Positions 20,750 to 30,065 of a stretch of DNA of 30,065 nt are shown one piece after another (position 1 is the first letter of the stretch; each line of letters opens with the position of its first letter). Below the pieces are notes generated by a model. It saw nothing but the letters and a program-made list of their open reading frames with translations, had not been told where the DNA came from and made no database searches. Made by a program: the position numbers and the translations under genes. Location of the stretch: assembly GCF_001186125.1 (NCBI RefSeq), contig NW_014039728.1:1-30065 (forward strand). The letters are read 5' to 3'. The stretch is from Sphaeroforma arctica JP610. Its lineage: Eukaryota > Opisthokonta > Ichthyosporea > Ichthyophonida.

Positions 20750-21700
20750 TAGAGTCAGGTTCGGGTGGATCGTGGATTGTGGTGGTGAGGGGGAAATAGT
20801 TCGTGGGATTGAGAACGTCCGGAAGCGAACTGGGAGGGGATGGAAGGGGACCAGGACATGAGGGTTGATTGTGGGTGTCCGAGGGATGAGGGGGGGGACA
20901 CAGGAGGTGGGGCAAATGGCAGCAAGGGTTGGGAGGGGGGTAGAGGCGACCTATAGGGTGGACCAGGGGTACCAGGAAGGTGGGTTGGCGGATATGAAGC
21001 GTAGCGTAAGGGGCTGGTTATAACACCACGGGAGGTAGGCAGAGTAGTTGGGGGTGAGGATACCGGAGTTGGTGGGGGGCGCGAAGAGTAGAGGGGCGTG
21101 GGTTGAGGGGAAGGGGAAGATGCGAGTGATACCAGGAGGGTGTCTATGGGAAGATATTCCCACAGTACCGAAGGGGGTGTTGAGAAGGGTATGGGAACAG
21201 GGAGGAGTTCCACAGGGAGTGTCTCTTGGAGTACAGGGGGAATAGGGGAGAAGGGGATAGCGGCCGGAACAGACTCGGAGGGGAAGTCGACCTGGTGGAA
21301 AGTAGGCGGGGACCGAATAGCTGTGGAATCAAGGGCAGGATGATGGGTCTCCTGTTTGATGTCGGGGGAAAGAGTCGCATGCTGGGTGGTGGAGGGGAGA
21401 AAGGGACTGAGGCAGGGACCGTTTCAATCGGCAAGTGTTCCTGCTTAATGAGATAAGGAGGAGGTGCGAACTCGGACGGTGATGCATGTGGTGTGTGGAA
21501 CACGGGATCCGGTGGTGGAGTGGAGGAAGTGGCAGGTGTTGACTGAGAAGAAAAGTGGGCGTCAGTAGGTTTCGGCTCAATATCGTTGAGAGGGGAAGAA
21601 GTACTGGGGCCAGGTGGGATAGAAGGGGAACCAGCAAAGGGGGTAGGGTCGGTTGCAGAGCAGTTGGCGGGTATATGATAACTAAACGGGTGGGTGGAGC
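20750..21700 (-). pseudogene. Copia fossil: Pro/Ser/Thr-rich linker between integrase and RT
   Basis: The - strand is extremely C-rich over almost 1 kb and several frames read as Pro/Ser/Leu-rich sequence. Copia elements often have a variable low-complexity linker between integrase and reverse transcriptase; this one is long and strongly skewed. The + strand frames with Gly/Glu/Arg-rich products are shadows. Confidence 0.7.
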
Positions 21701-21799
21701 GAGTAGCTGTCTTGCCATCTGGGGATCATTGTGAGTTTTTCTCGGGGTAGAACTGTAAGTCCTGGGTCTTCATCAACATCTGAATAGTCATATTTCGGA

Positions 21800-22475
21800 T
21801 GATATATCAGTGTGGGGTGGAGTTAGTGCTGAAGCCAAGAAGAACACCATGGCCGATGGCTGGGAGATACTTGGGATGTCGTTTCGCTGCAGGGCCATGG
21901 AGTTTGAAAGCAACGACGCAGCCGAAACGAGCTCTTGGGTTGCACTTGGGGTCAATCTGGAGGAATGTGTGGTATGGAGTTCGGAGTGTCTCATCCTGAG
22001 CAAGCTTAGTGTTGCGGATGTAGTCCGCGAAGGACTTAGCATAGCCCCAAAGTAAGAGGGGCATCCCAGTTTCCATAAGCAGGACAAGGACAAAGTTATT
22101 GAGCGAGTCGTGCGGGCGTTCAACTTTGGCGTTTTGTTTGAGGGGAGTAAGGAGGGTGTGCATGGAGTTCGATGCGGCGAGACGTGAGCATGGACTTGAC
22201 CTGTTGGCTATGGAATATAGGGTCATTGTCGGCGATGATCGTACTAACGACCCATCGAGAAGGGACGCGAGTGAGGAGATCGTCGACATTGTGATGCATA
22301 GAAGCTTGGTGTGGGAGAAGAGCGTTAAGACCGAAGCGTGATCCCGCATCGAACATATTGAATGCATATTCGTTGCCATCACGGTCAGGTTGTAAGGGGC
22401 CTTGAAGATCAATATTAAAACGTTCGCCAGGGCCATATGGTGTGTTTGTGCTGGTATGACTGATACTAGTAGCAT
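21800..22475 (-). pseudogene. Copia fossil: integrase core and C-terminal part
   Basis: Recognisable words typical of copia integrase are VERPHDSLNN (the E-region of the DDE core), LWGYAKSFADYIRN and the CNPRARFGCVVAF stretch that follows the core in this family. A neighbouring frame carries the upstream catalytic-core remnant. Fossil remnant only. Confidence 0.85.
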
Positions 22476-22625
22476 GGATCTTGCCAGTAATACATGTGTT
22501 GCAGTGCTTAGGGAATTTTGTGTTGGCTTGAATGTAATCGATCGCAGTGCAAAAGTCAGCAGATGGGGATACGTGAGAATGTATCGGTCCGAGGATTGTG
22601 ACCAGGGTGTAGAGCCAGGTGGGCG

Positions 22626-23009
22626 CTATCCGACAGCAGTAGACTTATGCCGAAGAAATGTTGAAGTAGTATTCTGGATAATATATTGCTGAGTCTGCTT
22701 GTGTGCGAGAAATATGTCCCACCACGGTGCACAAGGACTTTTCGCTAGTCGAGAGCAATTCCAGAGCCGTCGGGGGCAACTTATCGGGGCAATTGGTGCG
22801 AGTGCTTGGATGCACATATCAATAGTGGGCGAGGAGTCAAGAGCACTCATAGAGGCAGCGAAAAGAGAAGGGTGGATCATCCAGTCTTCGTTACTGACGT
22901 GATGAGGAGGTGAAAACATGAGTGTAATGCTTTCTTGGCGAGCCATACGGATTGTGGTACATTTGCTACGGTGTCCTGAGGAACAGTGATATGCGTCATA
23001 CGTCATCAT
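22626..23009 (-). pseudogene. Copia fossil: gag C-terminal zinc knuckle and protease start
   Basis: Reading on the - strand, a Cys/His group of zinc-knuckle type (CSSGHRSKC) is followed by a DWMI word like the DWxxDSGA entry of copia protease. Most of gag lies outside what can be seen. Fossil remnant only. Confidence 0.5.
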
Positions 23010-23162
23010 GTTATCGGGAGGTTCAGGGCGGTGGTCACCAAGTTTGATTGGTTGCTGGGGTGGGAACTGGCAGCCCGTGAAGTTTGCGTATACACAGACT
23101 TACACGAATACACATATCGGCACGAACAAGTTGTAGATAGATAGTTACCAGATATACACAAA

Positions 23163-24067
23163 TGTAAAAATAGCGAGTTCTTAATAGTTGCACAGTTAAC
23201 GTATATTGTAAACGTATTAGCGTATTAGCGTTTATACTTATAATACTTGAATACGTTTAACGAATTGGACATGAACAAGAACTGAGAGTACTCAGTAGAG
23301 TATGGGACTCTACTGTGGACAATTAGGTGGCTTTCCAAATATAGATTGGTTTTTCCACTGAAATTAGAATTGTACGTAATATAGGAACGACACCAATCTG
23401 ACACCTGAAAATGACACTTTAGGAATCTCTAATTAATGGAAGTACCATGCGAGAGGGTCTCAGGCATGAAATGGTTGTTGGTACAAACCTATGGTATAAT
23501 TCGATAATGACCTCAGAGCAAGATAATCCACTGAGAAAAGGACAGGATCAGAGTTGTTAGAATTTAGGACAACATGGTTTTGATTCCTCCTAGCCAGCCA
23601 ACTAGATGTGCCCTCTATGCCTTAAATGGGATGGGGAGCTAGGTACCAAGTGATGGGGTTTAGGTGCAGATGTATACTGCACCAGCTTGGTGTTTTGATT
23701 TTATTTTTTATTTTCTTAAGTTGGACTTAGAGGTATTTTATTGGTTAGTTCGATTAGGTAATTGTTTCGAGGCGTGAAATGTAAACTATGCGTCCAATGA
23801 AATGATATCTAGTCTTAGTGACTAAAACATAAATAAATCTAGACCGAAGTATTGAGCGATTAGAGCGGAGCATATAGACAATAGTCTCAGTCTAAAATCT
23901 CCTAATCTTTTGCTCATTACCAAGGGCTGAAGCTAAACTGATTTAACATTTTGCATTTTAACGTATTAACGTATTGTCTTATTAACGTAAACGTCTTGGT
24001 ATCGTATAGTCAGCCTAGAGGTGACCGACTTTAACATATTTTTAAGTTTAAATACGCTATCGATATT
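23163..24067 (+). repeat. 5' LTR and leader of the Ty3-type fossil
   Basis: The start is fixed by the match to 30001-30065 (GTTGCACAGTTAACGTAT is identical in both). The end of the LTR is not resolved; the first internal reading frame begins at 24068. Motifs of the form AACGTATTA recur near both ends of this stretch (about 23198-23265 and 23959-23995). No primer-binding site could be assigned with confidence. Confidence 0.75.
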
Positions 24068-26850
24068 ATGACGAAAGGGAAAAATAAGGCAGCGAATGTA
24101 GCCAAGGCTGCAAACGCGAAAAGGTTTATTGTAGGCGAAGAAAAGCAGAAAACACCCCCGGCACCATCAGTAGAAGCTGAAGCAACTGAGATCACGCCGG
24201 TACAACCGGCACCAACTCTGACTAAACGCAAACATAAGAAGTTGGTTGACTCGGGTGTAGGTGCATCCGGAGGTAATGTGACTACGGAGCCATAGAAGCC
24301 ACCAGCGAAGAAGGCGAAATCTCGAAAGGGAAAAGCCGAGAAAACGCAATGCTCGGAAAACTTCAGAGGAAGTGCGACATGCACTGAAATCAGATGTATC
24401 ATCCCCACCAGTGGACACGCGCACAGCACGTAGGCAAGATCCTACTTATCATATGATAGCAAGGGATAGGAGAACCTTTCTGAAGAACTACCAACCAATG
24501 GTACATGAATTGAGACCTACTAAGCAGCGAAAAAAAAGCAAGCCGCAGCGAAGGATCAAGGTCATGGTGAATCAGGGGAGGATGACTCGGAAGATGTGCC
24601 AATAGCACAAACACTGTTGGATCAACCCCAAATCAACGTAGCGGAGGAACAACTGCGTTTCATGGATATAGGTCCGGATGATGTGGACCATACACTTCAC
24701 CATCAGGACGACGATTCGGACACTATGTTGGATTCACAATTCCTGCGCTTACCAAAACACCACTCCGACCGGCTTGGCGACAGAACTTTGATATGGGCCA
24801 TCCATACCAGACTCAGATTGATATCCAAGGGGAGGGTCAACAAGAGTTTATCCGTCAGCGGGCCAACCGGGCATGGGTGTTTCGAAACACGTATGGAACG
24901 TACTTTCCGGATGTAATGAAGGCCAACCCGGATGGTACAATCTCACCGAGTTATGTAATGAATGCAGCAGTAAGAAATTTTGGGCTCGATTTGTTTAGAG
25001 ATTCTAAATACTATAATCGGCTAGTAGCAATGAAAACTGACGAAGGTAAGCAGGCACGCAAACTTTTTCGCCGGTTTCAAAAGATACTACCGAAGGTATT
25101 TGGAACTAGGAGAGATGGAAGTTTTGCACACTTAATTTGGTACGCAATTCGGTATCTTCTTGGAGACATTCCCGACTTGATATCAAACCATTTGGCACTC
25201 TATCAAGCCATATTGGCGTTTGAGATGTTGTCAGACAATGGAGAGGCAAACAGAATCCGATCTTCTTCATCCGAAGCTCAATCTTTTCCTGGATTGGACG
25301 CAACAGTAATGTCGCGAATGGCATCTGAACAGGAGCCTAAACCAAATCCGCCACCGGAAGTAAATCCACAGAATGCCCCAGAGGTGTTTCCGAAGGAAAA
25401 ACCGACCAAAGAGCCTAAACCTGATCAGGTGGAAGCTAGAAAACCTTTGTCGTCATCGGGAGACAGTTCGCCCCCAGCGGCTATCCCAACGACGACAAAA
25501 GATGCTGTTCCATCAGAAGCGTTCATTCACATTGAACAGGTCGATGGATCAAAGGATGAGGCGGACAACTGACTGCATGGTCAGATGCAGTTAGAAAAGA
25601 AGGGATCAGATCACTCTAGTAGTGATCTGAAAACTGCTGAATTCATTGTTCGAATGAACAAGGCTGAGGCTGCTTCACTCGAGGCGATGGATCTAGGTAG
25701 GATTGATGCCGCTAGTCTTTATATGACAATGGCTACGCACTTCCAGACTAAGATTTATTCAGAACTAAGAGTGATTGTGGAAGGCAAGAAGTTTGTAAAG
25801 GACATAAGTAAACTACCGACGACATAAAGATCTGATCGAAAGGACCGGAAGGATCCAATCGATACTAGCAGTCTGGCGTTGTTGTCTAGGTCTTTGAAAG
25901 AGTTTGGACAAATTATGCTTACAGCCAATCTACGGAAGAACTTATGGTTCGAAGTAGTGCAGCAGAGCTTTAAGCCGTCCACTTACAAGTACAACAAGTA
26001 AGAGAAGGCAAAACAAGAAATCACTAAGCTGAAAACGTGGAAAGAGCAGAGTGAGATGATCGTCCACTTATTTTCGACGGACGACCGGAATTGCTTGTAT
26101 CGATCATAATACCACCGGACGAAGGAACGCCGGTGTCCCACTACTTATTAGAGTTGGACACACACATGTCAAGGGCACACAATCAGGAGATGTCACCTGA
26201 CAAACTATCCATGTGTGTACTATGGGTGCAGACAATCTTCTGGTCAAACCTACATAGGAGAGATCAAGAGATTCTGTACGCTGATATGCATCAATCTTAC
26301 CCGGACAAGGTACGAGAGATATCCATTGAAGGACCTACCTACGGCATAATGAAGCTAGCGGACTTAACCTGGGCTGAATTTTACTCGAGAGCGGATCAGA
26401 CGTTTACCAAACTCCCTAGTTCCGCCGTGAAAGTCACTAATGCTCAGAGGAAGGTCGGCGGCAATCTTACCGGGGAATCAGGCAATGGTCGAGACTCTCA
26501 GTCCACTAATGGAGGTCAGAAGGTAAACAAAAGGGGTGACAAAGGTGGCAATAAGAACAAAATACAAATAGTTCTGAAGGCCACAAGAACAATGTCATCA
26601 TTAAGGGTAACCAGACCAACAGAAATGGACCGCCGGCAGGCAACCCTAAGCCCAGGCATAGGGAGGTCAAGAACTGTAGTGAGATCGATTGCAATTGGCG
26701 AATGACCCAACATGAGCCGAATGGCAGATGGACTGGAAGGCACGCAGACAAGTGCAAGCACTTTATCGAGAAGTGTGCCGACTGTACCGGGACTGGAGGT
26801 TACCACAAGCATACATGCAAAGTGCAACCAAAGGTTGAAGTTAAGTGACA
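24068..26850 (+). pseudogene. Ty3-type fossil: gag-like region
   Basis: The Lys/Ala-rich start (MTKGKNKAANVAKAAN) is followed by a region with WVFRNTYGTYFPDVMKANP and a Pro-rich stretch, then a second helical part and a Cys/His-rich end (CADCTGTGGYHKHTC, zinc-knuckle-like) at about 26750-26820. The assignment as gag rests on position before protease and on the zinc-knuckle-like end; I do not recognise the capsid family directly. Fossil remnant only. Confidence 0.65.
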
Positions 26851-26863
26851 AACATACCGGGTC

Positions 26864-27487
26864 TTGTCACTAAGACAAAAAGACGCACCTCAGGACGAGC
26901 GTGTAATCCTAGATATACGAGTTAACGGACATGAAATAAAAGCGTTGCTGAATCCGGGCTCGCAAATTTCATGTATATCCTCTAGATTTTGTAAAATGAC
27001 AGACGTAACTCGTAAGTCAGAGCCAACTATGTTGAAACTGGCTGATGAAAGAGAGATCACTTGCAGAGAAATGGCAATCGATCTTAGGTTTACATTGACA
27101 GACCAACGTACTATAGTTACTAAGGCAGTCATATGTAACACTTCACCAGACTATGATCTCATAGTAGATATGAGTGATTTATTGTCATTAGGTATCACAA
27201 TTACAGGCTTACCTACTAACATTGAACCACAGAAGGATCAGTCGGACGACAACTTGTTGAAATCGGTATATAAACCTTCGAAGACTGTGAAGGAGATGAT
27301 CCCTCACTTCACAGAGAAACTCAAAGAAGTGATTTTCGAGAACGACAAGATTCGGATCACTGACTGTGCTAAGTTCAAATTCAATAACGGATACGTTAGT
27401 CTAGACCTGACGAGAGTAGATTTCTCGAAGCTGAAGTGTCCTACACGTAACTATGTTGCATGGCGTCATGAGCAAGTCGTACGATAA
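26864..27487 (+). pseudogene. Ty3-type fossil: retropepsin-like protease
   Basis: ILDIRVNGHEIKALLNPGSQ and ISCIS follow the pattern of a retropepsin active-site strand (VxALLDTGSQ). A later ICNTSPDYDLIVDMSDLLSL matches the second half of the fold (xxYDxILGxDxL). Reverse-transcriptase-linked sequence follows. Fossil remnant only. Confidence 0.8.
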
Positions 27488-27790
27488 CAGGTTAAAGTAT
27501 GGTTAGATGACGGAGTGATCGCAGTCAACTACGAGCCGACTCCCGTCAACCTAGCGCTTTTAGCCGTCGACCAATTCAACTCTGACGGGACGCTGAAGAA
27601 AGTTCGGGTGTGTTTGGATATGAGCCCAATTAACGCTTTGGTACCGACACACAATTTTCACTTACCAAGGATAAACGAACTACTAAGGCTCATGGAGGGA
27701 GCTAAGATAATCTCCACTATCGCCATGGCTATTAATACCACAGTTGCTAAATCATGTAAATATTCAAGATGCTACCATCACGTTGTGTTG
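27488..27790 (+). pseudogene. Ty3-type fossil: reverse transcriptase part
   Basis: VRVCLDMSPINALVPTHNFH and LPRINELLRLMEGAKIISTI match the finger region of Ty3-type reverse transcriptase (RxCxDYRxLNxxT, PLPRIDELLDxLxGAxxFSxLD). This is only part of the enzyme. Fossil remnant only. Confidence 0.85.
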
Positions 27791-28379
27791 TCCCCTAAGA
27801 CACTCAGATAAATGGCTACCACGGTTGATCTCAATGATACAATGTGAGCCGATCTATGTGGATAGAGAGGTAGATACTTTTCTTTACCAGAGTACCCGTG
27901 CAGTCCAAAAGACGCCTTGGCGACATACTATAATATGCCGAATAGGTCCAGTTGGAACGACCAAGTGGACACCATCCGAGACTTTCAAACAGAAGGTTGA
28001 GGAATCCAAGATTCCACTCTTGAATCCTATGTCTCAATCAGAGACTGGGACAACACAAGCACCTGCAGTATGTGTGATACAGCCAAATTTAAAGGAATCA
28101 AAGAGGAGCGCAACACTAGCGAAAGCCTTCTACAAAAAGATACGGTCTGACAGGGAAACTGCATACCAAGCAGAAACTCGATTGCTTAAGCAATTGATGA
28201 ATGACTTTCCTGAGGTATATGATCATGTGACTCAACTAATGGATAGATCAAATATTAGTCGGATTCACGATGTAGAAGCTTTAGGCGAGATTGGGCAAGA
28301 CGGGTCTTCGAGTCCAGGTGATGACGCGGTGGAATCCTCATCTCCTGATTTCAATGTAACAAGTAGATCACAGGAGGCG

Positions 28380-29420
28380 ATTCTGAAGTGGTTAAGACAA
28401 AATCATGCTCTTAAGCACATTGATAAGGTTAGAACCGAGAAAGATTGCAAGAGGTACGGAATCGTACTCCCGAACCTCAAGCAATATATATCTCAGGTGT
28501 ATCACGAATGTAACAACTGCGAAGTTAACCGAATCAAGCGCCACGGATACGCACCTTTACGCAGCATATCAGAAGACGAGCCGTGGCGCCGGGCTATCAT
28601 TGATTTGGTTGAGCTACCCACGTCCGAACACACGAAGGATAAATATGTTTGTCACGTGTTTGATGTCGCATCAAGATATAATGTATTGTATCCGCTGAAA
28701 GATAAATCGACACAAACTGTGGCTGAGGGTATATATAAGTGCTTCGCAGATTTCGGCTGGCCAGCTATAGTATGTTCCGACAACGGTAGTGAGTTTACAG
28801 GAGATGTCATGACGACACTGTTACTCGTTGCGGGATCATGCCATAAGATGGGTGTACCTTACAAGCCTCAGACACGAGGTGCAAACGAGGTACGACACAG
28901 AAAGATGAAGGAGTTCATGCAAGGAGCACTACTTGATGATGCTGACATGTGGCCATACTCAATCAATTGGGTACAGACACAGATGAACGAATCCCTTGAT
29001 TCAGTCACTGGCACAACACCCGCTCACTATTTCCGGGGCCGTTATAGTGAATTACAGATCCCCTTCAACAAGGAGTCTCAAGATGATCATGTGTTACCAT
29101 GGTTAGAGACGATGCGTCGGACCAGAGATGTGGTCTATCCTTGCTTAAGGGAGATGAAGGACATCGCTCTCAAGAAGAGACAAAAGCGATGTAATGATAC
29201 CAAGAAAATTGTCGAGTTTGAGGTAGGCGATATAGTCAACATTATGGCTCGCAACTCCGATACAACTGAGCTTACGGCTAAATATATTGGACCATTTATG
29301 ATCTCTGTGGCCGATGAGAAGAGCGGAACGTATGAAGTTAACAACGTTGACGGCTCTAGTGCCTTAAATATTTTTTTTGGTCACATCGAATCCCTACGAC
29401 AGATGTCGTCTTTCGTCGCA
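28380..29420 (+). pseudogene. Ty3-type fossil: integrase with GPY/F-like module
   Basis: A zinc-binding HHCC-type start (HALKH ... CNNC) is followed by the catalytic core: IIDLVELP, FGWPAIVCSDNGSEFTGD and GANEVRHRKMKEF supply the D, D and E positions. After the core, KYIGPFMISVADEKSGTYEV resembles the GPY/F module of Ty3-type integrases. Fossil remnant only. Confidence 0.88.
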
Positions 29421-29443
29421 CACGTGAAGCTACTACACCTCTT

Positions 29444-29797
29444 ATGTCTTACGAGTTTGAGAAGATTCTCAGGAAGTACAAACATGAGGATATGACATAT
29501 TACACTACGGAGTTCGCCGATGGAGCACAGTATGATCTTCCACCATCAGCATTTGATGATCCGGATGTACTAAAGACATTTAATAAGAAGTTTCGCAAAC
29601 GTTTACACAAAAATAGGGCTGATGCAGAATCAATCTTACCATCGAATAAGCGACCCGAAGTGGTTAAGATCTATCCACAGACATCATACATTCCCAGCTT
29701 TAAAGAGCATGGAATGTACGTACCTCCAAAAGGCATTAAGAAACGTCCCATCCACCATCGGGGACCACAAGGACCAAGCCCAAACGTAATAGAGTAA
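29444..29797 (+). pseudogene. Ty3-type fossil: C-terminal tail region
   Basis: An open stretch after the integrase reads YEFEKILRKYKHEDMTYYTT, then a basic end with KKFRKRLHKNR and GIKKRPIHH. The YEFEKIL opening recalls the start of chromodomains on some Ty3-type integrases, but the rest of that fold is not evident. Fossil remnant only. Confidence 0.4.
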
Positions 29798-29971
29798 CCG
29801 AGTAACTTATAACGGCTAAGTAAACTTTGTCTAAGAGAATATGACAAGCATTGAGGCCGTTATATGATCGAACCCCGTTTCTTTCCTTTTCGCTTGTACA
29901 ATTCATGTGAGCTTTTTGAGTCTATGTGCTAATACCACGTATAAGCCAACATTGTAATTTTCAAGCTGAGC

Positions 29972-29996
29972 GGGGGGGGGGGGGGGGGGGGGGGGG
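29972..29996 (+). repeat. Run of 25 G just before the 3' LTR
   Basis: An unbroken G homopolymer lies four bases before the TG that starts the 3' LTR at 30001. This is where a Ty3-type element has its polypurine tract, so it may be an expanded or slipped version of it. Its true length may differ because homopolymers are hard to sequence. Confidence 0.9.
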
Positions 29997-30000
29997 CGTA

Positions 30001-30065
30001 TGTAAAAATAGTCGGGTTCCTAATAGTAGTTGCACAGTTAACGTATTTCTAAAAATGTATAAGCG
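30001..30065 (+). repeat. 3' LTR of the Ty3-type fossil (start only)
   Basis: The first 65 bases match the LTR start at 23163, including TGTAAAAATAG and GTTGCACAGTTAACGTAT. The rest lies beyond the window. Confidence 0.85.

Larger units (their letters stand above)
19090..23010 (-). mobile_element. Ty1/copia LTR-retrotransposon fossil (internal region, minus strand)
   Basis: Parts appear in copia order when read from high to low coordinates: zinc-knuckle end of gag with the start of protease, integrase, a Pro-rich linker, reverse transcriptase, then RNase H. Integrase before reverse transcriptase is diagnostic of Ty1/copia as opposed to Ty3. Family motifs seen include NAKVERPHDSLNN (integrase), KAWMVARG and LRRGLYGLKQA (reverse transcriptase), and VYWRSQKQKTVSISSGKAEY (RNase H). 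The element is broken, with several breaks spread over its length, and is not expected to make a full protein. No LTR pair is visible, so age cannot be estimated from LTRs. The gag end stops about 150 bp from the LTR of the neighbouring Ty3-type element. Confidence 0.93.
23163..30065 (+). mobile_element. Ty3-type LTR-retrotransposon fossil, running off the right end
   Basis: The 5' LTR starts with TG at 23163. The 3' LTR starts with the matching TGTAAAAATAG at 30001 and continues past the window, so the element is at least 6.9 kb. The internal order is gag-like region, retropepsin, part of reverse transcriptase, integrase; integrase last is the Ty3 order. The element is broken, with several breaks, and pol is incomplete. 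The two LTR starts share only about 65 visible bases and have clearly diverged, by eye at roughly one position in six or seven, so the copy does not look recent. Target-site repeats cannot be checked because the far end is outside the window. Confidence 0.9.

Noticed and set aside
19624-22902. Many + strand frames across the copia element, including Gly/Glu-rich ones near 21.0-21.5 kb
   Set aside because: They are antisense shadows of the minus-strand copia fossil, whose motifs are clear.
29860-29880. TTCGAT-type tRNA B-box look-alike on the minus strand
   Set aside because: No A box or cloverleaf can be drawn around it.

Overview
Annotation made by eye from the sequence alone. The window is nuclear eukaryotic DNA. 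It holds three intron-rich housekeeping genes at the left, a gene-poor zone of decayed repeats in the middle, and two LTR-retrotransposon fossils at the right. All introns I placed begin with GT and end with AG. The mix of a MYSM1-type JAMM deubiquitinase, compact multi-exon genes, long microsatellites and both Ty1/copia and Ty3 elements would fit a unicellular relative of animals such as an ichthyosporean. That placement is an inference of modest confidence.

Left part (1-14150). After a TA/TG microsatellite and a 665-bp inverted-repeat element comes a MYSM1-like gene (1939-5792, + strand, 9 coding exons, 558 aa). It has a SANT/Myb domain and an intact JAMM metalloprotease site, but no SWIRM domain that I can recognise. 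It converges on TIM44 (6229-9029, - strand, 7 coding exons, 406 aa), the matrix-side tether for mitochondrial Hsp70 at the TIM23 translocase. A 28-bp tandem array fills the gap between their stop codons. About 900 bp upstream of the TIM44 start lies the start of a divergent gene for the U1A/U2B'' family spliceosomal protein, closest to U2B'' (SNRPB2; 9932-14028, + strand, 5 coding exons, 235 aa). Its first intron is 2.57 kb of microsatellite with a 20-N assembly gap and a G-rich 41-bp minisatellite. The three genes serve unrelated core processes: chromatin deubiquitination, mitochondrial import and splicing.

Middle (14150-19000). I find no convincing gene. There are several diverged head-to-tail duplications (about 176, 114 and 130 bp). 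Similar short tandem duplications occur inside and beside the genes (28, 38, 41, 80 and 88 bp), so local tandem duplication looks like a habit of this locus.

Right part (about 18.7-30.1 kb). A broken Ty1/copia element lies on the - strand, with parts from the gag end to RNase H recognisable between 19.09 and 23.01 kb. Directly beside it, starting at 23163, is a broken Ty3-type element on the + strand with a 5' LTR, gag-like region, protease, part of reverse transcriptase and integrase. Its 3' LTR starts at 30001 and runs off the window. The copia gag side stops about 150 bp from the Ty3 LTR, which suggests that one element inserted into the other.

I found no clear new biological system. The points most worth a second look are the SWIRM-less MYSM1, the recurrent tandem duplications (one next to a splice acceptor, one covering a coding end), and the 25-G run beside the Ty3 3' LTR.
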